From: Bradyrhizobium cosmicum
GTDB taxonomy: Bacteria > Pseudomonadota > Alphaproteobacteria > Rhizobiales > Xanthobacteraceae
NCBI RefSeq assembly: GCF_007290395.2
Contig: NZ_CP041656.2
Coordinates: 2,418,001-2,482,000 of the forward strand
DNA length: 64,000 bases
Reading direction: 5' to 3'
Shown here: in pieces, positions 35,210-44,434 of the stretch
How positions within the stretch are numbered: position 1 is the first letter of the stretch
Layout: the number at the start of each line of letters is the position of its first letter
Made by a program: the position numbers and the translations under genes
The notes under the pieces: generated by a model
Databases searched by the model: none
Told to the model about the DNA's origin: nothing
What the model saw: the letters and a program-made list of their open reading frames with translations, nothing else

Positions 35210-35566
35210 ATGGTTCTCATGATGTTCGTGTTTGCCTCCCTCGGTAATCAACAGTCTGGTTGGCCAGTTCAATTGATGCACCAGACGGAAGGGGCGCTCA
35301 TCGCCATCGCACTCATTTGTTTCGTACTCGCCCTGTTCTTGAAGAAGGTTGCAACGTGCGTTGTGGTGGCCGTCATTGGTGGAATTAGCTCAGGCTTCGG
35401 CGTCGTCATGCCGCTCGAACTGGCTCCATTCTTCTTTGGAGCGCGCGGCGAAGTCATGTTGGCATCGGTTCTGCTGATCTTCGCTTACCCTATTGCGGTG
35501 GCATTATTCATCGTGCTCTTCCTCGTCATGATGGAGCCCACCCGCGACAAAATCTTCAACTCCTGA
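35210..35566 (+). CDS. Small hydrophobic membrane protein, unknown function
   Basis: 118 residues with about three to four hydrophobic stretches ('GALIAIALICFVLALFL', 'VATCVVVAVIGGISSGFGVV', 'VMLASVLLIFAYPIAVALFI') and a short polar tail. I do not recognise a family. The frame has a lower GC content and weaker third-position bias than its neighbours, compatible with recent acquisition, but a chance frame cannot be fully excluded. No clear ribosome binding site precedes the ATG. Confidence 0.45.
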   Translation: MVLMMFVFASLGNQQSGWPVQLMHQTEGALIAIALICFVLALFLKKVATCVVVAVIGGISSGFGVVMPLELAPFFFGARGEVMLASVLLIFAYPIAVALFIVLFLVMMEPTRDKIFNS

Positions 35567-35625
35567 GCCAGCGCTCTAAGGGCATAGCGGACGTCAAACG
35601 GATTCCCGATTTATGCGGGCACGCC

Positions 35626-36888
35626 CTAACGCGCGTTGGCCGGCGCGTGGACCGGCCAGAGGTCGGCGCGCCAGCGGATCGCGATCGCCAGCATCGCGAT
35701 GAAGCCCACGGCGGCATAGAGCGAACCCGTCGCGGAATAGCCGATGATGTCGATCAGGCTGCCGGCCGCGAGCAGGCCCGGCGGCAGGCCGTAGATCACC
35801 ATCATGCGCACACCCATGACGCGGCCGCGCAGATGCGCGCTCGCCGTGCGCATCAGGATCACCGCGGCCGAGATCATCGACATGCTCTGGGCGATGCCGG
35901 CCAGCACGAGGCAGGCCATCGCCACAGGCATGGTCCTGGTCTCGACGAACACCAGCAGCATGGCGTACCAGGCCAGCGTCGCGCCGATCAGGAGCCGGGC
36001 AATGCGCAGTCCGCCGACCAGGCTGAGCGTGATGGAGCCGATCAGCGAGCCGACGGCGAAGCTTGCCGAGAGATAACCAAGGCCGGTCTGGTCGGTGTGA
36101 AAGATGTCGCGCGCGATGTAGGGCAATAGTCCGCTGGTGAACGGAAATGCGGTGAGATTGGCCAGAAAGGCGACAGACAGCGCAGCGCCCATTGCCGGGC
36201 CATTCCAGGCGTAGATCATTCCTTCCTTCAGCTCGTCCAGCAATCTTGAAACAGCGCGGCTGTTTGCAGGCAGATCGGTCGTAACAACGGACCTCTTCGG
36301 CCGGGTCAGGCAGACCATGAGAACCGCGGCCAACAGATAGAGGCCGGCGACCGCCGCATAGACCAGTCCGATGCCGAGCACGGCGAAGAGGCCGGCTCCC
36401 GTCAGCGCTCCGGCAATGCGGGCGCTGTCCTGGGTCGTGCGTGACAGGCTGATCGCGCCGACCAGCAGCTCGGCCGGCATGATGCCGGCGAGCAATGCGC
36501 TGCGAAGGCCGAGATCGGAGGAGCGGATCAGGCCCATGATCGTCACGATGATCATGACCTTGAGCGGCCCGAGGTGGCCTGTCAGCGCCAGTACCATGAT
36601 GGTCGAGGCGAGCACCGTATAGGTGAGGCGCAGCACGACCAGGAGATCGCGATGACCCATGCGATCGCCGATCATGCCGAGCACCGGTGCGACGAGTGTC
36701 CCGACATACTGAAGCGACCCCAGCACGGTGAGCAGCAGCACGGAGCCGGTCTCGACCAGGATGTACCAGCCGAGCACCAGCGTCTCGATCTCGAACGCCC
36801 AGGAGGTGAGCAGGTCGGAAGGCCACTGGAAACGATAGTTGCGGATGCGGAATGGCGCGAGCGCCGAGGGCCGTGCGGCTGCGCTCAC
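35626..36888 (-). CDS. MFS transporter
   Basis: A 420-residue 12-helix major facilitator protein. The loop 2-3 motif is 'GMIGDRMGHRDLLVVLRLTY' and a related loop recurs in the second half. The layout resembles the enterobactin-exporter/EntS-like DHA3 drug efflux group. The start is GTG at 36888 ('VSAAARPSALAPFRIRNYRFQ'). The substrate is unknown. It is transcribed alone on the minus strand, upstream of nothing obvious. Confidence 0.88.
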   Translation of the reverse strand: MSAAARPSALAPFRIRNYRFQWPSDLLTSWAFEIETLVLGWYILVETGSVLLLTVLGSLQYVGTLVAPVLGMIGDRMGHRDLLVVLRLTYTVLASTIMVLALTGHLGPLKVMIIVTIMGLIRSSDLGLRSALLAGIMPAELLVGAISLSRTTQDSARIAGALTGAGLFAVLGIGLVYAAVAGLYLLAAVLMVCLTRPKRSVVTTDLPANSRAVSRLLDELKEGMIYAWNGPAMGAALSVAFLANLTAFPFTSGLLPYIARDIFHTDQTGLGYLSASFAVGSLIGSITLSLVGGLRIARLLIGATLAWYAMLLVFVETRTMPVAMACLVLAGIAQSMSMISAAVILMRTASAHLRGRVMGVRMMVIYGLPPGLLAAGSLIDIIGYSATGSLYAAVGFIAMLAIAIRWRADLWPVHAPANAR

Positions 36889-37011
36889 AGCGCGATGACT
36901 CGTATCACGGCGATTCCCTTGCCCCGGTTGTTTCTTGTGTCCGTCGGCAACGTATCGCCGGTGATGGTCGTGTCAATTGGAGCTGCCGCAGGCCGCCCTT
37001 GCGCTCCGCGT

Positions 37012-37854
37012 CTACCTTGCCGTGGTTCTCGGCTTCCGTTCCGCCAGCGCCGCTGCCATGGCAGAGATCAGCGGGCGCATGAAATAGGCTTCGTCCGCCG
37101 GCGAAACGTCGGTGCGCAGGCCGTGCGCGGCGAGTTCGCCTGACACTGCCGGTCCTACCGAGGCGATCAGTGTCCGCTCCAGACCAGCGCGCAGCTTCGC
37201 CTCGCTGCCATGCGCCTTCGCGGCCTCGATCAGCCGGCGGACCTGGCCGAGATTGGTCAGCGCGATGGAGTCGATTCGCCCCTCGGCCATGTCGTCGATG
37301 GCGGTGATGATGTTGGCGTCGGCGGCCTTGGAATCGTAGACATAGGGCAGCACGCTATCGACATCGGCGCCCTGCGCGGCCAGCGCGCCGGTCAACGCGC
37401 CGTGGTCCTTGTCCGGATAGAGCTGGAGGCCGAGGCGCCGTCCCTTCAGCTCGAGCTTGCCCAGCATCTCGATCACGCCCTCGGTGGTCGGCTTCTCCGT
37501 GGTCTGCTGCGCCTCGAGGCCGACCTCGCGCAGCGCCTTGCCGGGCTTCGGCCCCCGGGTGAACTTTCGCGACTTGGCGAGGGCCGTCACCAGCGGCTGG
37601 TCGAGTCCGCGGGCGACGGCGAGTTTCATGATCCGCCGCAGGCCTTCGCCGGTCAAGAGCACGAGATCGTCGAAGGGCTTGTCGATGGCGCGGCGGATCC
37701 AGGCCTCGACCGGGGCGGGATCCGGCGCGTCGTGGATGGTGAACATCGGGCATTGCACGACATCGGCGCCTTGCTCGGCCAGCAGCTTCGAAAACTGCGC
37801 TTCCTCGCGCGTTTCCAGGATCAGGATGCGGGTGCCGTTCAAACGGTCGGCCAT
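37012..37854 (-). CDS. Uroporphyrinogen-III synthase (HemD) family protein
   Basis: 280 residues of the two-lobed HemD fold: 'RILILETREEAQFSKLLAEQGADVVQCP', 'FDDLVLLTGEGLRRIMKLA', a middle 'GRRLGLQLYPDKDHGALTGALAAQGADV', and 'SIALTNLGQVRRLIEAAKAHG' with 'IASVGPAVSGELAAHG'. HemD closes hydroxymethylbilane to uroporphyrinogen III. No other heme gene is nearby, and in Bradyrhizobium stand-alone HemD-like proteins exist besides the heme-cluster copy, so a second function is possible (inference). Confidence 0.83.
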   Translation of the reverse strand: MADRLNGTRILILETREEAQFSKLLAEQGADVVQCPMFTIHDAPDPAPVEAWIRRAIDKPFDDLVLLTGEGLRRIMKLAVARGLDQPLVTALAKSRKFTRGPKPGKALREVGLEAQQTTEKPTTEGVIEMLGKLELKGRRLGLQLYPDKDHGALTGALAAQGADVDSVLPYVYDSKAADANIITAIDDMAEGRIDSIALTNLGQVRRLIEAAKAHGSEAKLRAGLERTLIASVGPAVSGELAAHGLRTDVSPADEAYFMRPLISAMAAALAERKPRTTAR

Positions 37855-38040
37855 GGGCGTCTCCGGTCAGTCATCGCAATGGTCCGTTCATCCTGACCCT
37901 ACGCACTACGGTGAAGCAAGTGTCAGGATCAAGTCTTGGGATTGGCGCAAGGGCGCGGTCGGTGATAGAGCAGAGCGCAAATCGCGGTGTTTCGCGAGCC
38001 ACTGCGCAAACCTTCGTCAAGAGCCATTTCTTGGAAGACC

Positions 38041-38904
38041 ATGCCCGATCATCAATACGTCCTGACCCTGTCCTGTCCGGATCGCCCCGGCATCGTCTCG
38101 GCGGTGTCGACCTTCCTGGCCCATAACGGGCAGAACATTCTCGACGCCCAGCAGTTCGACGACACCGAGACCAAGAAATTCTTCATGCGCGTGGTGTTCA
38201 CCGCGGCCGATCTCGCCGTGGAACTATCCGCGCTCCAGACCGGATTTGCCGCGATCGCCGAGCGCTTCGGCATGGAGTGGCAGATGCGGGACCGCGCCGC
38301 GCATCGCAAGGTGATGCTGCTGGTGTCGAAGTCCGACCATTGCCTGGTCGACATCCTCTATCGCTGGCGCACGGGCGAGTTGCCGATGACGCTGGCCGCG
38401 ATCGTCTCCAACCATCCGCGTGACGTCTATGATGGACTCGATTTCGGCAGCATCCCGTTCCATTATCTGCCCGTTACCAAGGAGACCAAGCGCGAGCAGG
38501 AGGGGCAGATTCTCGATCTCGTCGCCAGGACCGGGACCGATCTCGTCGTGCTCGCCCGCTACATGCAGATCCTGTCGGACGATCTCTCGGCAAAGCTGTC
38601 GGGGCGTTGCATCAACATCCACCACTCGTTCCTGCCGGGCTTCAAGGGTGCAAAGCCCTATCACCAGGCCCATGAGCGCGGCGTCAAGCTGATCGGCGCC
38701 ACCGCGCATTACGTCACGCGCGATCTCGACGAGGGTCCGATCATCGACCAGGACGTCGAGCGTATCAGCCATCGCGACACGCCCGAGGACCTCGTGCGCA
38801 AGGGCCGCGACATCGAGCGCCGTGTGCTCGCCCGCGCGATCCGCTATCATCTGGATGACCGCGTCATTCTTAATGGCCGCAAGACGGTGGTGTTTATGGA
38901 TTGA
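38041..38904 (+). CDS. purU: Formyltetrahydrofolate deformylase
   Basis: 287 residues from the ATG at 38041. An N-terminal ACT domain ('[28 protein letters not shown]') is followed by a GART-like formyl hydrolase domain from about residue 88. The catalytic set is visible: '[17 protein letters not shown]' (Asn and His) and '[15 protein letters not shown]' (Asp). PurU hydrolyses 10-formyl-THF to THF and formate, balancing one-carbon pools; in E. coli the ACT domain responds to methionine and glycine. The longer frame from 37987 has no family support. Confidence 0.96.
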   Translation: MPDHQYVLTLSCPDRPGIVSAVSTFLAHNGQNILDAQQFDDTETKKFFMRVVFTAADLAVELSALQTGFAAIAERFGMEWQMRDRAAHRKVMLLVSKSDHCLVDILYRWRTGELPMTLAAIVSNHPRDVYDGLDFGSIPFHYLPVTKETKREQEGQILDLVARTGTDLVVLARYMQILSDDLSAKLSGRCINIHHSFLPGFKGAKPYHQAHERGVKLIGATAHYVTRDLDEGPIIDQDVERISHRDTPEDLVRKGRDIERRVLARAIRYHLDDRVILNGRKTVVFMD

Positions 38905-38934
38905 TGTGTCTTCACCTCTCCCCGGTTGCGGGGC

Positions 38935-38952
38935 GAGGCAGCGCACTGCCTC
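38935..38952. terminator. Hairpin at the end of convergent purU / lipoprotein genes
   Basis: A perfect 7-base stem (38935-38941 with 38946-38952) around a CGCA loop lies between the convergent genes and reaches the lipoprotein stop codon. There is no T-run, so it is not a classic intrinsic terminator; it may act as a weak or Rho-assisted stop or as RNA end protection. Confidence 0.4.
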
Positions 38953-39235
38953 AGCGCACTGCGCCGGCCGACGTGGACCCCGTCGCGCCTTTCTGGGCCT
39001 GCTCTTCTTTCTCGCGGTCCGCCGCCGGCATAAGCCGCTTGCGCTCGCGCTCTTTCATGTAGGCATCGTATTGCGGCGTGCCCGCCCGCGGCGGTGCGTC
39101 GGCGGGCAGACCACCGGCCCATTGCGGGACGTAGTCGCCCATGCCCGCGGAGAGCTTCTCGTTGACGGTGCCGCAGCCGCACAGCCCCGCGGCGAGCACT
39201 GCGAGAACGAGAAGGGGGCGGAAGGGCTTGGGCAT
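38951..39235 (-). CDS. Small lipoprotein, unknown function
   Basis: 94 residues with a lipoprotein signal peptide: 'LLVLAVLAAGLCGC', with the acylated cysteine probably Cys21. The mature part is polar, with 'GDYVPQWAGGLPADAPPRAGTPQYDAYMKERE', a pattern seen in short uncharacterised rhizobial lipoproteins. It should be anchored in the envelope. It converges on purU; a hairpin (38935-38952) overlaps its stop codon and may end transcription from one side. Confidence 0.72.
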   Translation of the reverse strand: MPKPFRPLLVLAVLAAGLCGCGTVNEKLSAGMGDYVPQWAGGLPADAPPRAGTPQYDAYMKERERKRLMPAADREKEEQAQKGATGSTSAGAVR

Positions 39236-39752
39236 TGTGTGAGCACGAGTTCGGTCATTGGACGCCAGTCAGTCCGGCGCCGGGAGAGTAGCCTTCAACA
39301 AGGTAAAATAGACTTATTCGAGATAGGTAATAAAATACCGTATTTGCGGTTGGCCCCGACTCTGCCGATGTCCGAATCCTGCAAAAGAAAGACGAAATCC
39401 TCCATCCACCCGGCCGGTCGCGTTTCTAGACTACGACCCGGCTCCGACACTGGGCTTGGTCGGTGACGGGGCTTTTTCGTTGACAGGTCCATTTGATTTG
39501 TACAATCGTACAAATTGGCGCGGCCCGGATCGGAGCTCGGGTTACTCCGGCGTAACCGCACACTGCGCCCCGCCGTCGCGATCGGAACGCTCGGCTTGCG
39601 CCGAATGGTCGCCAAACGTCCGATTGACAATGAGGGCGCGGAAGACGCCATGTGGCGCGCGACATCACTCGCGCGTGAGCTAAGATGATGCCAAGGATCG
39701 GGCACTCGGTCCGGCGCGCAAGAGATAAGGAATTAAGGGGAGGGATCGTCTG
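39236..39752. other. Regulatory region upstream of the second Liv operon
   Basis: 517 bases without a convincing gene; a minus-strand frame at 39295-39705 has no family features. The left part (39290-39345) is AT-rich, where the lipoprotein promoter would be. The middle carries a TTGACA at 39480-39485 and the 8-base-arm palindrome at 39496-39515. A strong ribosome binding site (GGGAGGG) precedes the 39753 start by 8 bases. The distance from palindrome to start (about 240 bases) leaves room for a long leader. Confidence 0.6.
39496..39515. promoter_or_regulatory. Perfect operator-like palindrome upstream of Liv operon 2
   Basis: ATTTGTAC and GTACAAAT form perfect 8-base arms around AATC. The TTGTAC...GTACAA core is of the kind bound by GntR/FadR-type or TetR-type dimers. 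It covers a possible -10 box TACAAT (39501-39506) that follows a TTGACA (39480-39485) at a short 15-base spacing, so a repressor bound here would block the promoter (inference). No regulator gene is adjacent. Confidence 0.65.
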
Positions 39753-40928
39753 ATGTTCGAACGCAAACAGTTTTCCTGGGCTGCGATGGCAGCCATCGCC
39801 GGCCTCGCGGCCATCGCGCCTGTAAAGGCCGAGGACAGCGTCAAGGTCGGCCTGATCCTGCCGATGACCGGCGGCCAGGCCTCGACCGGCAAGCAGATCG
39901 AGAACGCGATCAAGCTCTACATGCAGCAGAAGGGCGACACCGTCGCCGGCAAGAAGGTCGAGATCATTCTCAAGGACGATGCTGCGATTCCCGACAAGAC
40001 CAAGACCGCCGCGCAGGAGCTGATCGTCAACGACAAGGTCCATTTCATCGCCGGCTTCGGCGTGACGCCGGCTGCGCTTGCCGCCGCGCCGCTCGCGACG
40101 CAGGCCAAGATCCCGGAAGTCGTGATGGCGGCCGGCACCTCCATCATCACCGAGCGCTCGCCCTATATCGTGCGCACCAGCTTCACGCTGGCGCAGTCGT
40201 CGACCATCATCGGCGACTGGGCGGTCAAGAACGGCATCAAGAAGGTCGCGACGCTGACCTCTGACTATGCGCCGGGCAATGACGCGCTCAACTTCTTCAA
40301 GGAGCACTTCACCGCCGGCGGCGGCGAGGTGGTCGAGGAGGTCAAGACGCCGCTCGCCAACCCCGATTTCGCGCCGTTCCTCCAGCGCATGAAGGACGCC
40401 AAGCCCGACGCGATCTTCGTGTTCGTGCCTGCAGGCCAGGGCGGCAACTTCATGAAGCAATATGCCGAGCGCGGCCTCGACAAGGCCGGCATCAAGGTGA
40501 TCGGGCCGGGCGACGTCACCGACGACGACCTGCTCAACAACATGGGTGACGCCGTGCTCGGCACGGTCACTGCGCATCTCTATTCTGCGGCGCATCCCTC
40601 GCAGATGAACAAGGATTTCGTCGCGGCCTACAAGAAGGCCTACGGCAACCGTCCGGGCTTCATGGCGGTGAGCGGCTATGATGGCATCCACCTGATCTAC
40701 GAAGCGCTGAAGAAGACGGGGGGCGACACCGACGGCACCAAGCTGGTCGAAGCCATGAAGGGCCAGAAGTGGGAAAGCCCCCGCGGCCCGATCTCGATCG
40801 ATCCCGAGACCCGCGACATCGTGCAGAACATCTACATCCGCAAGGTCGAGAAGGTCGACGGCGAACTCTACAACGTCGAGTTCGCGACCTTCGAGGCCGT
40901 CAAGGATCTCGGCAAGACCAAGAAGTGA
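39753..40928 (+). CDS. Liv-type ABC transporter substrate-binding protein
   Basis: 391 residues with a signal peptide ('MAAIAGLAAIAPVKAED', cleavage after VKA) and a type I binding-protein fold: 'VKVGLILPMTGGQASTGKQIENAIKLY', 'KDDAAIPDKTKTAAQELIVNDKV', 'IAGFGVTPAALAAAPLA', 'VMAAGTSIITERSPYIVRTSF'. This is the LivK/aromatic-acid-binding class. GGGAGGG is placed 8 bases before the ATG. First gene of a complete Liv operon followed by H, M, G, F and a MetE-like gene. The ligand is not determinable. Confidence 0.94.
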   Translation: MFERKQFSWAAMAAIAGLAAIAPVKAEDSVKVGLILPMTGGQASTGKQIENAIKLYMQQKGDTVAGKKVEIILKDDAAIPDKTKTAAQELIVNDKVHFIAGFGVTPAALAAAPLATQAKIPEVVMAAGTSIITERSPYIVRTSFTLAQSSTIIGDWAVKNGIKKVATLTSDYAPGNDALNFFKEHFTAGGGEVVEEVKTPLANPDFAPFLQRMKDAKPDAIFVFVPAGQGGNFMKQYAERGLDKAGIKVIGPGDVTDDDLLNNMGDAVLGTVTAHLYSAAHPSQMNKDFVAAYKKAYGNRPGFMAVSGYDGIHLIYEALKKTGGDTDGTKLVEAMKGQKWESPRGPISIDPETRDIVQNIYIRKVEKVDGELYNVEFATFEAVKDLGKTKK

Positions 40929-40940
40929 CGCGCGAAAGCG

Positions 40941-41033
40941 CGTCATCCCCGGGCGCGCTTGGCACGCATCGGGGATCTCGAAATTGTTGAAACGGATTCC
41001 GGGCTCAGCGCCGTGCGCTGCCCCGGAATGACG
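40941..41033. repeat. Palindromic repeat between binding-protein gene and livH
   Basis: Contains a long hairpin 40996-41029: ATTCCGGG pairs with CCCGGAAT and inner CAGCGC pairs with GCGCTG around CGT. A related TCATTCCGGGG / CCCCGGAATGAC element occurs at 50403-50498. Within an operon such a structure often protects the upstream, highly expressed binding-protein message (known for other ABC operons; inferred here). Confidence 0.82.
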
Positions 41034-41060
41034 AGTGTTACCAGGACCAGTCTACCCTCG

Positions 41061-41930
41061 ATGACCTCGATCCTCACCAACCTGTTCGATGGCGTTGCCT
41101 ACGGCATGCTCCTGTTCGTGCTCGCTTGCGGGCTCGCGGTCACGCTCGGCCTGATGAACTTCGTCAACCTCGCCCATGGCGCCTTCGCCATGGCCGGCGG
41201 CTATGTTTGCATGGTGCTGGTCAACCGAATGGGCTGGCCGTTCTTCGCCGCGCTGCCGCTCGCCTTTGTCTCTTCGGCGGCGATCGGTATCCTGCTGGAG
41301 CGCACGCTCTACCGCCACCTCTACGGGCGCAGCCATCTCGACCAGGTGCTGTTCACCATTGGCTTGACCTTCATGTCGGTCGCAGCGGTCGATTACATCC
41401 AGGGTTCCTCGCGGGTCTTCATCAATTTGCCGGCCGCGCTACAGGGCCAGTTCGACCTGTTCGGCGTCGGCATCGGCCGCTACCGGCTGATGATCATCGT
41501 GATCTGCGGCCTGCTCACCATCGGTCTTCAGATGGTGCTGGCCAAGACCCGCTTCGGCAGCCGCCTGCGTGCCGCGGTCGACGATCCACGCGCCGCGAGC
41601 GGCCTTGGCATCAACGTGCCGCAAGTGTTCGCCTTCACGTTCGCATTCGGCTGTGGCCTTGCCGGCCTGGGCGGCGCGCTGAGCGCCGAGATCCTCGGCC
41701 TCGATCCGTACTTCCCGCTGAAATTCATGATCTACTTCCTGATCGTGGTCACGGTCGGCGGCTCCTCCTCGATCACCGGCCCGTTCCTGGCCTCGCTCCT
41801 GCTCGGCATCGGCGACGTCGCCGGCAAGTATTACGTGCCGAAGATGGGTCCCTTCGTGATCTACACCATGATGATCGTGATCCTGATCTGGCGCCCGAAC
41901 GGCCTGTTCGGCCGCACGGCCGCGCGTTGA
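41061..41930 (+). CDS. livH: Liv-type ABC transporter permease (LivH)
   Basis: 289 residues from the ATG at 41061. Eight or so helices with the LivH features 'YGMLLFVLACGLAVTLGLMNFVNLAHGAFAMAGG', the coupling loop 'TRFGSRLRAAVDDPRAASGLGINVPQVF', and 'VTVGGSSSITGPFLASLLLGIGD'. In-frame sequence back to 40959 derives from the repeat and is left out. LivM begins 8 bases after its stop. Confidence 0.93.
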   Translation: MTSILTNLFDGVAYGMLLFVLACGLAVTLGLMNFVNLAHGAFAMAGGYVCMVLVNRMGWPFFAALPLAFVSSAAIGILLERTLYRHLYGRSHLDQVLFTIGLTFMSVAAVDYIQGSSRVFINLPAALQGQFDLFGVGIGRYRLMIIVICGLLTIGLQMVLAKTRFGSRLRAAVDDPRAASGLGINVPQVFAFTFAFGCGLAGLGGALSAEILGLDPYFPLKFMIYFLIVVTVGGSSSITGPFLASLLLGIGDVAGKYYVPKMGPFVIYTMMIVILIWRPNGLFGRTAAR

Positions 41931-41938
41931 GTTCGCCG

Positions 41939-42967
41939 ATGAGCGCTTCGTCCGACGTCGGCTATCACGCTCAGCGCCATGCGCGCTGGCACTACGGCGA
42001 GGCAGCCTTCTGGGTCGTCGTGCTGGCCTGCGGCTTCCTGTTTCCCACTCGCTATCTGATCATGACGGACATCGTGCGGCTGGCGCTGTTCGCGATGTCG
42101 CTCGATCTGATCCTCGGCTATGCCGGCATCGTCTCGCTTGGCCATGCCGCCTTTTTCGGCGTCGGCGCCTATGCCGCGGGGCTGCTCGCGCTTCACGGCA
42201 TCATCAACGAGCCCGTGATCGCGCTGGTCGTCGCAGGCCTTGCCGCGATGGTGCTCGGCTTCGCCACCAGCTTCCTGGTGATCCGCGGCGTCGACCTGAC
42301 CCGCCTGATGGTGACGCTCGGCATCGCGCTGCTGCTGGAGGCACTCGCGGAGCGCTTCTCCAAGATCACCGGCGGCACCGACGGGCTGCAAGGCATCGAG
42401 ATGCAGCCGATCTTCGGCCAGCTTCCGTTCGACATGTTCGGCAAGACCGGCTTCTTCTATTCGTTGGCCGTGCTGTTCGTGCTGTTCCTGTTCGCGCGCC
42501 GCGTCGTGCACTCGCCGTTCGGCCTGTCGCTGCGCGCGATCAAGAACAATCCGCTGCGCGCCGCCGCAATCGGCATTCCAGTCAATCGCCGCCTGATCGC
42601 GATCTACACGCTCGCGGCGTTCTATGCCGGCATCGCGGGGGCGTTGTTCACCCAGACCACCGCGATCGCCTCGCTAGACGTGTTCGCCTTCGAGCGCTCG
42701 GCCGACCTCATGCTGGTGCTCGTCATCGGCGGCACCGGCTATCTCTATGGCGGGCTGATCGGCGCGGTGATCTTCCGCATGCTCCAGGAATTGTTCTCCA
42801 CGATCACCCCGCAATACTGGCAGTTCTGGATCGGCCTCGTGCTGGTCGTGATCGTGCTGGTCGGCCGTCAGCGCCTGCATCGCTGGGTGCTGTACGTGCC
42901 TAACCTGATAATCAGGCAGTTTGCCGGGCGCAAGGCTGACGTCGCACTGCCGGAGCGCGACGCATGA
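41939..42967 (+). CDS. livM: Liv-type ABC transporter permease (LivM)
   Basis: 342 residues from the ATG at 41939; a much longer in-frame extension upstream is a shadow of livH. LivM features are 'LDLILGYAGIVSLGHAAFFGVGAYAAG', the coupling loop 'FGLSLRAIKNNPLRAAAIGIPVNRR', and 'VIGGTGYLYGGLIGAVIFRMLQE'. The stop overlaps the livG start by four bases (ATGA). Confidence 0.93.
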   Translation: MSASSDVGYHAQRHARWHYGEAAFWVVVLACGFLFPTRYLIMTDIVRLALFAMSLDLILGYAGIVSLGHAAFFGVGAYAAGLLALHGIINEPVIALVVAGLAAMVLGFATSFLVIRGVDLTRLMVTLGIALLLEALAERFSKITGGTDGLQGIEMQPIFGQLPFDMFGKTGFFYSLAVLFVLFLFARRVVHSPFGLSLRAIKNNPLRAAAIGIPVNRRLIAIYTLAAFYAGIAGALFTQTTAIASLDVFAFERSADLMLVLVIGGTGYLYGGLIGAVIFRMLQELFSTITPQYWQFWIGLVLVVIVLVGRQRLHRWVLYVPNLIIRQFAGRKADVALPERDA

Positions 42968-43719
42968 CCATCGCGCTCGAAACCAGGAATCTCGAAAAGC
43001 AGTTCGGCGGCCTCCGCGTCACCCGCGATCTCTCCTTGAAGATCGAGCAGGGCGCCCGCCACGCGCTGATCGGCCCGAACGGCGCCGGCAAGACCACGGT
43101 CATCAATCAGCTCACCGGTGTGCTCAAGCCGAATTCCGGCCGTATCCTGCTCGAAGGCCAGGACATCACGGATCTGCCCGTGCACAAGCGCGTTCTGCGC
43201 GGCCTGTCGCGCACCTTCCAGATCAACCAGCTCTATCCCGACCTCACCCCGCTGGAGACCATCGGCCTTGCCGTCTCCGAGCGCCTCGGCCATGGCGGCG
43301 ACTGGTGGCGGCGGATGGGCACGCGCGGCGACGTCAATGGCGAGATCGCCGACCTCCTGACGCGCTTCCATCTGCTCGACGTCATGAACGAGGAGACCGT
43401 GACGCTGCCTTACGGCAAGCAGCGCCTGCTCGAGATCGCGGTCGCGATCGCGGCCAAGCCGCGCGTGCTTTTGCTCGACGAGCCCGCGGCCGGCGTGCCC
43501 GAGAGCGAGCGCCACGACATTCTCGCCGTCGTAGGCAGTCTGCCGCGCGACGTCACGGTGCTGCTGATTGAGCACGACATGGATCTCGTCTTCTCGTTCG
43601 CCGACCGCATCTCGGTGCTGGTCTCGGGTGGGCTGCTTACGGAAGGTCCGCCGGACCAGGTCGCGCGCGATCCGCAGGTCAAGGCCGTCTACCTCGGCGA
43701 GGAGGTGGTTAATGTCTGA
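42964..43719 (+). CDS. livG: Liv-type ABC transporter ATP-binding protein (LivG)
   Basis: 251 residues: Walker A 'GPNGAGKTT', Q-loop 'SRTFQINQLYP', signature region 'TLPYGKQRLLEIAVAIA' (degenerate LSGGQ, as is usual in LivG), Walker B 'VLLLDEPAAGV', H-loop 'LLIEHDMDLVFSFADRI'. Shares ATGA overlap with livM and overlaps livF by 8 bases, so the four transport genes are tightly coupled. Confidence 0.94.
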   Translation: MTIALETRNLEKQFGGLRVTRDLSLKIEQGARHALIGPNGAGKTTVINQLTGVLKPNSGRILLEGQDITDLPVHKRVLRGLSRTFQINQLYPDLTPLETIGLAVSERLGHGGDWWRRMGTRGDVNGEIADLLTRFHLLDVMNEETVTLPYGKQRLLEIAVAIAAKPRVLLLDEPAAGVPESERHDILAVVGSLPRDVTVLLIEHDMDLVFSFADRISVLVSGGLLTEGPPDQVARDPQVKAVYLGEEVVNV

Positions 43720-44428
43720 CCTGCTCGTGCTCGACTCGCTTCGTGCCGGCTACGGCGAGGCGGTGGTGCTACCCAACATGTCGCTGCGCCTCGCCGAAGG
43801 GCAGGTGCTGGCGCTGCTGGGACGCAACGGCACCGGCAAGACCACGCTGATCAACTCCATCGTCGGCGTCACCCGTCGCTTCTCCGGTACCGTCGTGCTC
43901 GCCGGCATCGACGTCACCACCTTGCGACCCGACCAGCGCGCCCGCGCCGGTATCGGCTGGGTGCCGCAGGAGCGCAATATCTTCCGCTCGCTCACGGTGG
44001 AAGAGAACATGACCGCGGTCGCGCAGCCCGGTCCCTGGACGGTCGAGAAGGTCTACGAGATGTTCCCGCGGCTGAAGGAGCGGCGGAGCAATTTCGGCAA
44101 CCAGCTATCCGGCGGCGAGCAGCAGATGCTGGCGATCGGCCGCGCGCTGACCCTCAACCCGAAGGTCCTGCTGCTGGACGAGCCGACCGAGGGCCTGGCC
44201 CCCATCATCGTCGAGGAGCTTCTGAAGGCGATCGGCGCGATCACCCGGGCAGGGGGCATCTGCTCCATCATCGTCGAGCAGAATGCCCAAAAGATTCTGG
44301 GGCTCGCCGACCGTGTTGTGATATTGGAGCGCGGAACGATCGTCCACGATGCCCCGAGCGCCGCGCTGAAGGCCGACCCGTCGGTCCTGGAGCGCCACCT
44401 CGGTGTCGCAGGGGCGGCGGCCCACTAA
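43712..44428 (+). CDS. livF: Liv-type ABC transporter ATP-binding protein (LivF)
   Basis: 238 residues from the ATG at 43712: 'LRAGYGEAVVLPNMSLRLAEGQVLALLGRNGTGKTTL' (Walker A), 'GWVPQERNIFRSLTVEENM', signature 'LSGGEQQMLAIGRAL', Walker B 'VLLLDEPTEGLAP', and 'IIVEQNAQKILGLADRVVIL'. Earlier in-frame codons lie in livG and are not used. A structured repeat separates it from the MetE-like gene. Confidence 0.94.
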   Translation: MSDLLVLDSLRAGYGEAVVLPNMSLRLAEGQVLALLGRNGTGKTTLINSIVGVTRRFSGTVVLAGIDVTTLRPDQRARAGIGWVPQERNIFRSLTVEENMTAVAQPGPWTVEKVYEMFPRLKERRSNFGNQLSGGEQQMLAIGRALTLNPKVLLLDEPTEGLAPIIVEELLKAIGAITRAGGICSIIVEQNAQKILGLADRVVILERGTIVHDAPSAALKADPSVLERHLGVAGAAAH

Positions 44429-44434
44429 TCTTCG

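Noticed and set aside
39295..39705. 136-codon minus-strand frame upstream of the Liv operon
   Set aside because: No ribosome binding site, no domain, Ser/Arg/Pro-rich composition; it spans the operator-like palindrome and is better seen as regulatory DNA.
41126..41938. Long in-frame N-terminal extension of LivM
   Set aside because: It lies within livH in another frame and encodes low-complexity Arg/Pro/His sequence; LivM homology begins at the ATG at 41939.
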